Part shown: piece after piece, positions 1-8,427 of the stretch
Layout of the letters: each line of letters opens with the position of its first letter
Numbering within the stretch: the first letter of the stretch is position 1
NCBI GenBank assembly: GCA_945883145.1
Contig: CAMCXB010000016.1
Location: forward strand, 1-40,650
DNA from: Bordetella parapertussis
Lineage (GTDB): Bacteria > Pseudomonadota > Gammaproteobacteria > Burkholderiales > Burkholderiaceae_D
Length of the DNA stretch: 40,650 nucleotides
Reading direction: 5' to 3'
Position numbers and translations under genes: made by a program
The notes under the pieces: generated by a model
The model's database searches: none
Seen by the model: only the letters and a program-made list of their open reading frames with translations
Told to the model about the DNA's origin: nothing

Positions 1-810
1 ACCTTCAGGATTAATATTTGCAGAAGGTGCAATCGCTATAGTACCCGTACACGCTGGACCGAGATCCGACAAAATATCGCCGAATAAATTAGAAGCCACC
101 ACCACATCAAACCAATCAGGATGCTGCACAAAATGCGCAGACAAAATATCGATATGGTATTTGTCCCACTTCACATCCGGATAATGCTGCGCCATGGCAC
201 TCACACGTTCATCCCAATACGGCATCGTGATAGAAATGCCGTTCGATTTTGTAGCAGAGGTTAAATGCTTTTTAGGTCGACGCTGCGCAAGATCAAAAGC
301 ATATTTAAGAATACGGTCAGTACCCTTACGTGAAAAAATACTTTGTTGAAAAACAATTTCACGCTCAGTACCTTCATACATACGACCACCCACCGAAGAA
401 TATTCACCTTCGGTGTTTTCTCTCACCACATAAAAATCTATATCACCCGGCTTACGATGCGCGAGTGGCGAAGGAATGCCTGGCATTAAACGACAAGGAC
501 GTAAATTTACATACTGATCAAACTCACGTCTAAATAAAAGTAAAGAGCCCCACAGAGAAATATGATCAGGCACCGTTGCTGGCCAACCTACTGCTCCAAA
601 ATAAATTGCATCATGATTGCCGATTACATCTTTCCAGTTATCCGGCATCATTTTGCCGTGCTTAAGAAAATAATCACAACTAGCAAAATCAAAATGCTCA
701 AACTTCAGATCAAGATTAAATTTGCTCGCTGCTGCTTCTAGCACACGCAAACCTTCCGGCATGACTTCTTTACCTATGCCATCACCCGCAATCACTGCAA
801 TCGATTTCAT
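1..810 (-). CDS. Tartrate dehydrogenase / D-malate dehydrogenase (isocitrate/isopropylmalate dehydrogenase family), C-terminus beyond window
   Basis: The minus-strand frame is open from an ATG at 810 to the window edge: 270 codons without a stop, so the C-terminal quarter or so is missing. The product starts MKSIAVIAGDGIGKEVMPEG, the usual N-terminus of NAD-dependent beta-decarboxylating dehydrogenases. Further in are RENTEGEYSS (substrate and cofactor loop) and DILSDLGP followed by GTIAIAPSANINPEG, which resemble TtuC/DmlA enzymes more than LeuB or Icd. These enzymes oxidise tartrate or D-malate in the cytoplasm, with decarboxylation for some substrates. It is the last gene of the operon that begins at 3777, 4 bp after the nitroreductase stop, with a GGATTGA stretch as possible ribosome site. 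Substrate choice among tartrate, D-malate and isopropylmalate is inferred. Confidence 0.85.
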   Translation of the reverse strand, partial: MKSIAVIAGDGIGKEVMPEGLRVLEAAASKFNLDLKFEHFDFASCDYFLKHGKMMPDNWKDVIGNHDAIYFGAVGWPATVPDHISLWGSLLLFRREFDQYVNLRPCRLMPGIPSPLAHRKPGDIDFYVVRENTEGEYSSVGGRMYEGTEREIVFQQSIFSRKGTDRILKYAFDLAQRRPKKHLTSATKSNGISITMPYWDERVSAMAQHYPDVKWDKYHIDILSAHFVQHPDWFDVVVASNLFGDILSDLGPACTGTIAIAPSANINPEG

Positions 811-814
811 ATAC

Positions 815-1510
815 TCAATCCAAAAATTGTACGAAACCTGAAACAGGTTCTCGTTCAGTCACTAATGAATTTTCTATCTTGCTCATATCTGCATAACCTA
901 AAGCCATGCCACATACGAGTTGTTCGTTTTCAGGCAAAGCAAGTGATTGCGCAATCACCGCATGAAAAGGTGTAAACGCAGCTTGCGGACAAGTATCTAA
1001 ACCTCTAGCACGTGCTGCAACCATGATGTTTTGTAAAAACATACCGTAGTCCAGCCAAGAGCCCTGCTCCATGATGCGATCTATCGTAAAAATTAAACCG
1101 ACTGGGGCATCAAAGAAGGTGTAGTTACGACCATGTTGCGCTTGCATGCCTTCTTTATCATCACGCGTTAAACCAACCAAAGCATATAAATCCCAACCTA
1201 CTTTTCTTCTACGATCCACATAAGGTGAAACCCATTTGCGTGGATAGTATTGATACTCTTCTGTATGTTTACCCGCTTGTTCAGGATCGAGATAAGCATG
1301 CAAAATATCATCTGATAATTTTTTCAATGATGCACCGGTTAATACACGCACTTTCCATGGCTGAGTATTGGAACCTGAAGGTGCACGTGCTGCTACTTGC
1401 AATAGCGCTTCTACTTCTTCCCTTGCTACCGGTGTAGGCAGAAAAGCACGAATCGAGCGGCGTGAAGTAATGGCAGCATCGACTGCGGCTTGTTCTGTTG
1501 ACTGTGTCAT
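815..1510 (-). CDS. Nitroreductase family FMN oxidoreductase
   Basis: A 231-residue protein of the usual size for the FMN-dependent nitroreductase family. Near the N-terminus SRRSIRAFLPTPV is the phosphate-binding arginine region, and APSGSNTQPWKVRVL (about 43-57) is the hallmark FMN-binding stretch. DAPVGLIFTIDR and the C-terminal LVCGMALGYAD also match the family. Such enzymes use NAD(P)H to reduce nitro groups, quinones or enones; the natural substrate cannot be told from sequence. An AGGAGA ribosome site lies just upstream of the ATG. The gene is 16 bp after the thioesterase and 4 bp before the tartrate-type dehydrogenase, so it is almost certainly cotranscribed with them. Confidence 0.9.
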   Translation of the reverse strand: MTQSTEQAAVDAAITSRRSIRAFLPTPVAREEVEALLQVAARAPSGSNTQPWKVRVLTGASLKKLSDDILHAYLDPEQAGKHTEEYQYYPRKWVSPYVDRRRKVGWDLYALVGLTRDDKEGMQAQHGRNYTFFDAPVGLIFTIDRIMEQGSWLDYGMFLQNIMVAARARGLDTCPQAAFTPFHAVIAQSLALPENEQLVCGMALGYADMSKIENSLVTEREPVSGFVQFLD

Positions 1511-1526
1511 GTTGTCTCCTGAATTT

Positions 1527-1958
1527 TTATAGGGTGATCGTTTCGAGTAAGGTGCGCGTTGCTGCGGGCATGGAGATAGGCTTGCGCGTTAATCTATCCA
1601 CATACACATGCACAAAATGTCCTTGCGCAGCGACTTGATCTTCATCCCCACGAAAGATACCGACTTCATAGCGCACACTAGAATTGCCTAACTTACTTAC
1701 GCAAAGTCCAGCTGTTACTGGCTCAGGAAAAGTCACTGGCGCAAAATAATTACAATGACTTTCAATCACTAAACCTATCGCTTCACCTGCATGTATATCT
1801 AAGGTGCCATGCGAAATTAAAAATTGATTGACCACAGTATCAAACCATAAGTAGTACACCACATTATTCACATGGCCATATGCATCGTTATCCATCCAAC
1901 GCGTCGTAATAGGATAAAAATGTTTGAAATCTTTTTTAGTTTTAGGTGTGTCGCGCAT
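1527..1958 (-). CDS. Acyl-CoA thioesterase, 4HBT/YbgC-like hotdog fold
   Basis: A 143-residue protein matching single-domain 4-hydroxybenzoyl-CoA thioesterase-type hotdog enzymes. The stretch WMDNDAYGHVNNVVYYLWFD (about 21-40) carries the conserved Asp and the GHVNN motif around the active site. These cytoplasmic enzymes hydrolyse acyl-CoA thioesters; the acyl group is not predictable here. Its ATG overlaps the stop of the upstream EamA gene as TAATG, a sign of translational coupling. Confidence 0.88.
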   Translation of the reverse strand: MRDTPKTKKDFKHFYPITTRWMDNDAYGHVNNVVYYLWFDTVVNQFLISHGTLDIHAGEAIGLVIESHCNYFAPVTFPEPVTAGLCVSKLGNSSVRYEVGIFRGDEDQVAAQGHFVHVYVDRLTRKPISMPAATRTLLETITL

Positions 1959-2866
1959 TATTTTTTTACCACAAATGCCACGCCTGTCACTGCAAGCAGC
2001 ATGCCGGCAATGCCAATGAGCGTGAACGTTTCAGAAAATAACAACCAAGCTAGCATCGCCGTCAGTGGTGGCGTCAGATACATCAAACTAGAAACATGGG
2101 TTGCTGCGTTATTGCGTATCAGGGCATACAACAAAAACATGGCGCCTATTGATAATGCAAATATAGACCATAACAATGCCACTATAAAACGCGGCGTCCA
2201 TTGTACTGTGGCTAGAGAAAAATTCAGATCTTCCAACCATAGTGCAAAGGGCAAGGTAATCAGCAAGGAAGCAGTAAATTGTATGATCGCGCCAGAACGT
2301 AAATCAAAACGCGGGCAATATTTTTTTTGATAGAGCGTACCTGCTGTAATTGCGAACAAAGCCATCACACACAAAAACACCGTCAAACTCGTCACACCTT
2401 GTAAAGTCATTTTATTTGAAACGACTAAAGCAACGCCACCCAAGCCTAAGATCAAACCTAGCCATTGCCTAAAGCGGACTTTTTCACCCACCAAGCCAGC
2501 TGCAAATCCCGTCAGTAAGGGTTGCAAACCCACGATCAATGCAGACAAGCCAGCAGGCATACCAAACTTAATCGCACACCATACGCCAGATAAATAACCG
2601 GCCTGCACTAATACCCCAGCAAAAGCGATATGCCACATATGACCTCTAGGCCAATCAGCACGTATAAGCATAGCCAGAGGTACTAAAATAATTAAGACCC
2701 CTACATAGCGTAAAGAAAGAAAAGTCAGAGTAGGCGCAAAAGGTAAACCTAATTTAGCTACGATAAAACCTGTGCTCCATATCAGCACAAACAACAATGC
2801 AGTACCGTATTCAGCACCTAGTTTTTTGAGTAGTACAATTGAAGAGGTGATAACGTGTGAATTCAA
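1958..2866 (-). CDS. EamA-family (DMT superfamily) membrane transporter
   Basis: A 302-residue, strongly hydrophobic protein with about ten membrane segments in two repeated halves, the layout of drug/metabolite transporters with two EamA domains. FVLIWSTGFIVAKLGLPFAP near the N-terminus and LQPLLTGFAAGLVGEKVRFRQWLG mid-protein are typical. It probably exports a small metabolite across the inner membrane; the substrate is unknown. The start is a TTG preceded by GGAG at 5-base spacing, and no better ATG exists nearby. It begins 11 bp after the HDAC-family gene and overlaps the thioesterase start by one base. Confidence 0.88.
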   Translation of the reverse strand: MNSHVITSSIVLLKKLGAEYGTALLFVLIWSTGFIVAKLGLPFAPTLTFLSLRYVGVLIILVPLAMLIRADWPRGHMWHIAFAGVLVQAGYLSGVWCAIKFGMPAGLSALIVGLQPLLTGFAAGLVGEKVRFRQWLGLILGLGGVALVVSNKMTLQGVTSLTVFLCVMALFAITAGTLYQKKYCPRFDLRSGAIIQFTASLLITLPFALWLEDLNFSLATVQWTPRFIVALLWSIFALSIGAMFLLYALIRNNAATHVSSLMYLTPPLTAMLAWLLFSETFTLIGIAGMLLAVTGVAFVVKK

Positions 2867-2877
2867 TTCTTCTCCGT

Positions 2878-3777
2878 TTATACTGACTTACAAAAAGAAT
2901 CTGCGATCACCACTGTTTGCAAATGCATGGCCACAGTTTTTTCTATTTCTTTGCCATATCCTCCTGCCATCGCAATCGCAATCGGAATACCTCGATCACG
3001 CGCAACTTCACAAACTAAACGATCGCGTGCTGCCAATCCTTCATTAGTTAAACTGAGTTTTCCTAGTCGATCATTTTCATGTACATCCGCACCTGCCAGA
3101 TAAATGATTAAATCGGGTGTAAAGCATGCAAACAAATCATCTATGGCATTCTCAAGTTGGCTTAAATACATGGCATCGGTTGTGCCATCTTCTAAAGCAA
3201 TATCCCTATCACTGTCTGCTTTCACAAAGGGATAATTATTTTTTGCATGTATTGATAAAGTAAATATCGCATCATCACGCGCTAGGATAGAAGCCGTTCC
3301 ATTGCCTTGATGCACATCTAGATCCACAATCGCTACACGTGTTGCACGACGCTCTGCCACCATTAATCGTGAAGCGATTGCAGCATCATTAAAAACACAA
3401 AATCCTTCTCCACGATCGGCATGCGCATGATGCGTACCACCTGCTAAATTAACGGCAACACCATCTTCAAATGCAGCGCGACAAGCAGCAATCGTGGCAC
3501 CGGTTGCGCGACGCGATCGCTCTACCATCTCTGGTGACCAAGGAAAGCCAATCGCTCTTTGCTCTTCTGCAGTGAGTAAACCATGCGCTACACGATGAAT
3601 ATAATCAGGATGATGGGCTAAAGCCAACACACCATCTGTCGTATACGGCGCTTCCATGAAATGCGCATGTGGCAGCGCTGCTTCTACTGCCTCACGCAAT
3701 AAGCGATATTTCTGCATAGGGAAGCGATGCCCAGCTGGCAAAGGCAATACAAATTTATCGCTATATATAATCTTCAA
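2878..3777 (-). CDS. Histone deacetylase family (AcuC/acetylpolyamine amidohydrolase-like) zinc hydrolase
   Basis: A 299-residue protein with the full HDAC-fold signature. The paired histidines are in GGTHHAHADRGEGFCVFND (H116, H117). The zinc ligands appear as D154 and H156 in VDLDVHQGNG and D231 in AGADVHENDRLG. The catalytic-type tyrosine is in AGGYG (Y274). Bacterial members remove acetyl or other acyl groups from lysines, polyamines or small amides; which applies here is unknown. The start is TTG: there is an in-frame stop four codons upstream and no ATG between, and MKIIYSDKFVLPLPAGHRFP agrees with family N-termini. It is the first gene of a five-gene minus-strand operon. Confidence 0.9.
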   Translation of the reverse strand: MKIIYSDKFVLPLPAGHRFPMQKYRLLREAVEAALPHAHFMEAPYTTDGVLALAHHPDYIHRVAHGLLTAEEQRAIGFPWSPEMVERSRRATGATIAACRAAFEDGVAVNLAGGTHHAHADRGEGFCVFNDAAIASRLMVAERRATRVAIVDLDVHQGNGTASILARDDAIFTLSIHAKNNYPFVKADSDRDIALEDGTTDAMYLSQLENAIDDLFACFTPDLIIYLAGADVHENDRLGKLSLTNEGLAARDRLVCEVARDRGIPIAIAMAGGYGKEIEKTVAMHLQTVVIADSFCKSV

Positions 3778-4181
3778 GTGAAGGACTCAAGAGGTGTAAT
3801 GCAGTATTGATAAAATTGTAAGTATGATGATACCTACTCATAAAACTACGCTATGAAAAAATGCCGTCGAGTCTAGCATGCAAGATAAAAAAATCTGCAT
3901 GAGGAATGAGCAATCACTCGAAAATGCACTGACAACAGCATGAAGATTTTTCATCTGATGCATCGCACAAAATACACTTTACATGTTCATAGTCGTCTGC
4001 ATAAGATAGGGCTTACCTATTCAGTTAGGTATTCATACTTGGTTTCGAGTAAACTACTGACTATTAAAATTTAGGGCATATTAAAGTTTCATGTAGTACT
4101 TAGATTTTTAATAAGCCATATCTAAAGACACGCGCTAACTACAAATATCACCGTCCTGCAATAACAATAAAAAATCACAGC
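3778..4181. other. Intergenic region without recognised gene (404 bp)
   Basis: This gap lies between two divergent genes (the HDAC-family gene on minus, a membrane protein on plus), so it should hold both promoters. It is AT-rich. One imperfect hairpin can be seen at about 3877-3901: CATGCA-A-GAT, an A-rich loop, then ATCTGCATG. No RNA gene, coding frame or convincing sigma-70 promoter was recognised. Confidence 0.5.
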
Positions 4182-4730
4182 ATGTTTTCTCTTACTCCAG
4201 TTTTTACCATTGCTTGCTCCACCGCCCTCTATACCGGATTTTTCATATTGAATGAAGCATTTTTCTCTGGATTAGAATTTGACATAGGAGTGAATTGGAT
4301 TTTTTTGCCAGCAGGAATGCGTTTACTCTGTACGCTTTTATTTGGATTAGAGGGTGCAATAGGTTTATTTATTGCAGGACTCATCGTTATTCATTTTTAT
4401 TTTCCAACTTTTGATTTGATCACAGGCATAGGCGCAGCCTTCATCACTGCGGGTGCACCTTATTTAGTTTATCGACTAGCACTCTCACGCGGTTTATCTC
4501 CCTCATTAGAAAAAATCACTCCTAAAACTTTAGGCATACTGATACTGATCTACGCAATTACTAGTCCACTCTTACATCAACTCTGGTTTGCACTCAGAGG
4601 ATTTTCACCAGACTCCTTGTCTGCTTTTTTTGCTATGTTTGTAGGTGATCTATTAGGCACACTGATCGTTGTCTACAGCATAAAAATATGTCTCGCTTTA
4701 CTAAGAATGAAGCAATCTAAACGCATTTAG
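4182..4730 (+). CDS. MASE1-like integral membrane protein of unknown function
   Basis: A 182-residue protein made almost wholly of hydrophobic segments (roughly 7-27, 38-54, 57-75, 78-100, 116-137 and 147-172). The pattern GVNWIFLPAGMRLLCTLLFG early on and FVGDLLGTLIVV near the end resembles MASE1-type sensory membrane domains. In that family the domain usually precedes a GGDEF, EAL or histidine-kinase module; here the protein ends after the last helix with a short basic tail (RMKQSKRI). It stands alone, with over 400 bp upstream and about 150 bp downstream free of genes. The MASE1 relation is inferred from a few motif positions, and the function is unknown. Confidence 0.75.
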   Translation: MFSLTPVFTIACSTALYTGFFILNEAFFSGLEFDIGVNWIFLPAGMRLLCTLLFGLEGAIGLFIAGLIVIHFYFPTFDLITGIGAAFITAGAPYLVYRLALSRGLSPSLEKITPKTLGILILIYAITSPLLHQLWFALRGFSPDSLSAFFAMFVGDLLGTLIVVYSIKICLALLRMKQSKRI

Positions 4731-4796
4731 TCTGCATGCGGCGCAATTTGTTAAAGCGTACATGACTCGTTTTATCTCGAAGAATTCATGTTGTGC

Positions 4797-4822
4797 GGAC
4801 GATGTCGCTACGCTAATCGTCC
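4797..4822. repeat. Inverted repeat between convergent genes
   Basis: GGACGAT and ATCGTCC form a 7-bp perfect stem around a 12-base GTCGCTACGCTA loop. It lies between the plus-strand membrane protein and the minus-strand CinA-like gene. There is no clean T-tract, so it may be a weak terminator or a small dispersed repeat. Confidence 0.4.
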
Positions 4823-4877
4823 CTACAAACTCGCCCTATAATTTTTTGTAGCGTACTCGTACGGGGCTTTTTCTATT

Positions 4878-5687
4878 TTATTTATCCGCTATCTCTACAT
4901 ATTCCTGTTTCAACTTATCCAATCCTGCCAACATACTGACAAAAGCTTGTTCACATTGTGTTGGCTCACCTTTGACACCCAACTCTATATGACGTCTGCG
5001 CTGCGCATCGCCCACACTAGGTAAGCTAAATACTTTTACGTTAACAAATGTTGTTTCAATTTCTACCATCAATTGCGTGAGTGTTGATTCCATCGATTCA
5101 TACACAAATACTGATTTTTCTACATACGCATGTTGATGAAATAAATGTGCGTAATGCGTATCTAATACCCAATTCATCATAGGTTCTGCCATCACAGGAA
5201 AACCAGGCACAAAATAAGTCGCACCACCAGTTGCATGGGCAATCGAAAAACCAGGTATCTTATTAAACGCATTCGGAATGATTTCCGCACCCACAGGAAA
5301 CTCACCCATTTTCAATCTATGTATATTATCTTCGGCTGAATAGTTTGGCTCTTTGCCTGCCTCACGCGCGACATCAGCGATGCGTTCATTAATTTTTTTC
5401 TGCGCTTCCGGATGCAAAACTAACTCCACACCTAAAGCATGCGCCGCACATAAGCGAGTGTGATCATCTGGCGTAGCACCTATGCCGCCACAAGAAAACA
5501 CAATATCTTTACTCGCAAAGCTTCGTTTTAACGTTGCAGTAATGCGCTCAGGATCATCGCCTATGTATTCTGCCCAGCCTAATTGCAAGCCGCGTGCAGT
5601 GAGCAATTCTATAAATTTTGCGAGATGTTTATCAGTCCGCTTACCCGATAAAATTTCATCGCCTATGATGATGATGCCAAATGCCAT
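4878..5687 (-). CDS. CinA-like molybdopterin-binding domain protein (short form)
   Basis: A 269-residue protein beginning MAFGIIIIGDEILSGKRTDK, the start of the MoaB/MogA-type molybdopterin-binding domain. VFSCGGIGATPDDHTR (about 62-77) is the characteristic GGxGxTxDD loop. Full-length CinA adds a C-terminal nicotinamide-nucleotide amidase domain; this protein stops before one, so it is the short form often labelled competence/damage-inducible protein A. Its reaction is not known with certainty; related domains in full CinA have ADP-ribose pyrophosphatase activity. The ATG is preceded by AGGCTGC. It is a single-gene unit. Confidence 0.85.
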   Translation of the reverse strand: MAFGIIIIGDEILSGKRTDKHLAKFIELLTARGLQLGWAEYIGDDPERITATLKRSFASKDIVFSCGGIGATPDDHTRLCAAHALGVELVLHPEAQKKINERIADVAREAGKEPNYSAEDNIHRLKMGEFPVGAEIIPNAFNKIPGFSIAHATGGATYFVPGFPVMAEPMMNWVLDTHYAHLFHQHAYVEKSVFVYESMESTLTQLMVEIETTFVNVKVFSLPSVGDAQRRRHIELGVKGEPTQCEQAFVSMLAGLDKLKQEYVEIADK

Positions 5688-5895
5688 ATTGCAGCCTATC
5701 TAATATTGAATAAAACGATGTAATGTGAAGCAGACTGATTCTTAAAAAATCAATGTGCATTGAATGCTGCAACGCTGATGTTTACCTTTTTTCTCAACAT
5801 TATAAAATAAGCATGAAAAAATTTAAGCAACACGAACAGATTGCATCTTGCTGCTACAATTCTGCCTCTTTATCGATCTACAAAAAAGGAAAATC

Positions 5896-6252
5896 ATGTC
5901 TATGATCATGACCGCCTCCGGGCTGCAATACGAAGACCTCAGCGTTGGTGACGGTGAAGTAGCCAAGGCAGGTGATTATGTGAGTGTGCATTACACTGGC
6001 TGGGTACAAAATCCCGATGGCACAGCAGGTGAAAAATTTGATTCTAGTCATGATAGAGATCAGCCGTTTGAATTTGATCTCGGTGAAGGTCAAGTAATTA
6101 AAGGATGGGATCAAGGCGTACAAGGTATGAAAATCGGCGGCAAACGCAAACTTATCATTCCTTCCGATTTAGGCTATGGCGCTTATGGTGCTGGCGGTGT
6201 CATTCCACCCCATGCAACATTGATTTTCGACGTAGAGTTACTGGGTGTGTAA
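5896..6252 (+). CDS. FKBP-type peptidyl-prolyl cis-trans isomerase
   Basis: A 118-residue single-domain FKBP that catalyses cis-trans isomerisation of prolyl peptide bonds in the cytoplasm; there is no signal peptide. The core motifs are VSVHYTGWVQNPDGTAGEKFDSS, then FDLGEGQVIKGWDQGVQGMKIGGKRKLIIPSDLGYG, and the C-terminal IPPHATLIFDVELLGV. A longer frame opens at 5848, but the ATG at 5896 is preferred: it has an AAGGA ribosome site 5 bases upstream, and homologues begin near this SGLQYEDLSVGDG segment. It is monocistronic and followed by a hairpin. Confidence 0.93.
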   Translation: MSMIMTASGLQYEDLSVGDGEVAKAGDYVSVHYTGWVQNPDGTAGEKFDSSHDRDQPFEFDLGEGQVIKGWDQGVQGMKIGGKRKLIIPSDLGYGAYGAGGVIPPHATLIFDVELLGV

Positions 6253-6260
6253 TCCATACT

Positions 6261-6285
6261 GAGACGCGAGAGTCTTTCGCGTCTC
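6261..6285. terminator. Hairpin terminator between convergent genes
   Basis: A 9-bp perfect stem (GAGACGCGA / TCGCGTCTC) with a 7-base loop lies 9 bp after the FKBP stop and 16 bp from the end of the convergent PHA-system gene. The following plus-strand sequence has only a short T-run (ATTTTTAT) some 12 bases on, so termination efficiency is uncertain. Confidence 0.55.
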
Positions 6286-6300
6286 AACCCACTCAAATTT

Positions 6301-6585
6301 TTATGCTTCAGGCGCGAAAACTTTGCGCATATTCTTGGACACTTGCTCTTCAATTTTTGATGCAAAGCCCTTGAGCATAAAACCTAATTTAATTTCTAAT
6401 TGCGCTTGTTTGTCTAACAACGCTAACGATCCTGATACACCGCTGCGCTCAAACTTCAGCAAATCTCCATCCCAAGTCGTCGTCATTTCATAATCTAATT
6501 CCATTTGTGCTGCAACTTTTCTAGCTGCTTGACGTGCCTCTTCCAATGACAAATTATGTTCTTGAGTTATTTTTATATCCGACAT
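6301..6585 (-). CDS. Polyhydroxyalkanoic acid system family protein
   Basis: A 94-residue soluble protein matching the short PHA_gran_rgn family found near polyhydroxyalkanoate genes. Typical features are the N-terminal IKITQEHNLSLEEARQAARK helix and the WDGDLLKFERSGVSGSLALL strand region, ending in a charged helix. The family's biochemical role is unsettled; it is usually linked to PHA granules. A TAAGGAAA ribosome site precedes the ATG. It is the last gene of a probable lutC-like / hydroxyacid dehydrogenase / PHA-protein operon, 28 bp after its neighbour. The window's PHA synthase (19410-21215) lies 13 kb away, so the granule link is indirect. Confidence 0.85.
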   Translation of the reverse strand: MSDIKITQEHNLSLEEARQAARKVAAQMELDYEMTTTWDGDLLKFERSGVSGSLALLDKQAQLEIKLGFMLKGFASKIEEQVSKNMRKVFAPEA

Positions 6586-6613
6586 GATGATTTCCTTAGG
6601 CTTTGCTAAATTT

Positions 6614-7591
6614 TTATTGTGCCAACTCGGGATTGAGTAAATTCGGTGGCGTTTGTCCTGATAACGCAGCGATTAAATTATCTGCCGCACAATTTGCCAT
6701 AGCACGACGGGTAGACTCTGTTGCACTACCTATATGCGGAGTCAGCACGACATTGGTACAGCTTAAAAATTCCTGATTAAAAGCCGGCTCATTTTCAAAC
6801 ACATCACATCCCGCTGCTGCAATTTGTCCACGCTTGAGCGCAGCGATTAAAGCTGCATCATCTACAATACCACCACGTGCAATATTGATTAAAGTAGCAG
6901 TTCGTTTCATCAATGCGATTTCAGCGGCACCTATGTAGTGATGCACAGCAGGTGAATACGGCAATACCAACACAATGTGATCCGCTTCTTGTAACACCTG
7001 ATCACGAGTTTTATATTGCGCATGATTCGCATGCGCTTCTTGCTCTGGTGTTAGTTGTGAACGATTGTGATACACAACCTTCATATCAAATCCCATAGAA
7101 CGACGCGCTATCGCTTGCCCTATCCTACCCATACCAATAATACCTAGAGTAGATCCATAGACATCGGCTCCTAGAATGCCATCGTAAGTCCATTTCTCCC
7201 ATTTTCCAGCACGCAGAAAATGTTCCGATTCGGTTACACGACGTGCCGTTGCCATTAACAAAGCCCACGCAAAATCGGCTGTAGTTTGATTCAATACATC
7301 CGGCGTATTCGTGACCTTGATACCAGCCTTAGTCGCAGCTGCTATATCAATGTTATTGTAGCCCACAGCCATATTGCATACTGCTTTTAACTGAGGACAG
7401 GCTTGCATGAGATTAGCTGAAATTCGATCAGCAGGATTGGCAAAGATACCTTCTTTATCGCGACATTTTTCTATCAGCTCAGCTTCACTATAAATTTTAT
7501 CGTCAACATTAGAATCAACTTCAAATATTTTTTCTAAGCGTTGAATCACATCAGGAAAAATAGCACGGGTAACTAAAATCTTAGGCTTCAT
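6614..7591 (-). CDS. D-2-hydroxyacid dehydrogenase (glyoxylate/hydroxypyruvate reductase-like)
   Basis: A 325-residue NAD(P)H-dependent D-isomer-specific 2-hydroxyacid dehydrogenase. The Rossmann motif LGIIGMGRIGQAIARR lies at about 149-164. The catalytic triad is visible as R239 in NIARGGIVDD, E268 in FENEP and H286 in TPHIGSAT. These enzymes reduce glyoxylate, hydroxypyruvate or similar 2-oxoacids in the cytoplasm. The overall pattern suggests the GhrB/glyoxylate reductase group, but substrate and NADH or NADPH preference are inferred. The gene sits 18 bp after the LutC-like gene and 28 bp before the PHA-system gene, on the same strand. No strong ribosome site is visible before its ATG. Confidence 0.9.
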   Translation of the reverse strand: MKPKILVTRAIFPDVIQRLEKIFEVDSNVDDKIYSEAELIEKCRDKEGIFANPADRISANLMQACPQLKAVCNMAVGYNNIDIAAATKAGIKVTNTPDVLNQTTADFAWALLMATARRVTESEHFLRAGKWEKWTYDGILGADVYGSTLGIIGMGRIGQAIARRSMGFDMKVVYHNRSQLTPEQEAHANHAQYKTRDQVLQEADHIVLVLPYSPAVHHYIGAAEIALMKRTATLINIARGGIVDDAALIAALKRGQIAAAGCDVFENEPAFNQEFLSCTNVVLTPHIGSATESTRRAMANCAADNLIAALSGQTPPNLLNPELAQ

Positions 7592-7609
7592 GCTAGCTAT
7601 TTTCTGTCA

Positions 7610-8272
7610 TTAGATCGTATTTACTAAAATAACATGAACACGATAAGGACCATGTGCGCCTAAGACTATGGTCTGTTCAATATCACCTGTACGAGATGGT
7701 CCAGAAATAAAATTCGTCGCGCGCGGCAATTCAGTTCGCTCAGCTTTTGCTAAAGCAAAGGCATCTTCAATGCCCGCAACAATGCGTGCTTTGGGTACGA
7801 TAGCAATATGCGTCTCAGGCAATAAGGCAGCAGATGCAAATGTATCGGGCCCTGATAACAACATCAGCGTGCCAGTTTCAGCAACTGCGCAAAAGCATCC
7901 GGTAATGCCGACTAAATCTTCATTAACTGGCGGACGAAACGCCACGTCTAGTCCCGCAGTCTGCCAAGATAAGGCATCCAGTGTTTTCCAAGCGACAGCA
8001 GTTTTGGCAACACTCAGACTGTCGAGATAACGCGCCGCCGCCGCTGGCACATCTGCCAGAGTTGCTACTTCGTCTAGAGTTTGTGAAGTACGTAAGGCTT
8101 GTTCACGAAAACGCTCAACTAAATCATGTCCTAAATCTGGCCGCGGACCACTCACATGATGTGCTAAGTAGTCCTGAACCTGATCCAACTCGGACTGCTG
8201 CGCAGTGGGACCACGTTGTTGGGCTTTTCTAATGCGGGCAAAAATCGCTGCACGAGCTGATGAAGTCTCCAT
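7610..8272 (-). CDS. LutC-like LUD-domain protein (lactate utilisation protein C)
   Basis: A 220-residue LUD-domain protein. The C-terminal half has VGITGCFCAVAETGTLMLLSGPD and FISGPSRTGDIEQTIVLGAHGP, conserved in LutC/YkgG proteins. In Bacillus, LutABC oxidise L-lactate to pyruvate, with LutA and LutB carrying the iron-sulfur centres. Neither LutA nor LutB is next to this gene, so it is either an orphan or part of a split locus. The ATG is preceded by AGGGAATT. It heads a three-gene minus-strand operon, and the hydroxyacid dehydrogenase downstream would fit a role in 2-hydroxyacid metabolism (inference). Confidence 0.85.
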   Translation of the reverse strand: METSSARAAIFARIRKAQQRGPTAQQSELDQVQDYLAHHVSGPRPDLGHDLVERFREQALRTSQTLDEVATLADVPAAAARYLDSLSVAKTAVAWKTLDALSWQTAGLDVAFRPPVNEDLVGITGCFCAVAETGTLMLLSGPDTFASAALLPETHIAIVPKARIVAGIEDAFALAKAERTELPRATNFISGPSRTGDIEQTIVLGAHGPYRVHVILVNTI

Positions 8273-8427
8273 AATTCCCTCTAAAATCGTTGACGAATTT
8301 TATCCCACGAGCCTTCAGTCGCCCTAGGGCTGAGGCGTGATTTAATTTCAGAGTAGTCAATTAAATAATTCAAGAACCACAATCATCAGAATTGAATTTA
8401 CATATTCAAAAAACATCTAAGCGCGGT

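Noticed and set aside
1872..2330. A 152-codon plus-strand frame
   Set aside because: It lies antisense to the thioesterase and EamA genes, whose proteins match known families over their full length; its own product shows no recognisable pattern.
5848..5895. Longer N-terminus for the FKBP protein
   Set aside because: The extra 16 residues precede the family start and have no ribosome site, whereas the ATG at 5896 has one.
8311..8337. Imperfect hairpin around GCCCTAGGGC upstream of the lutC-like gene, considered as a riboswitch or terminator
   Set aside because: The stem is interrupted, there is no T-tract, and no known riboswitch core is visible.
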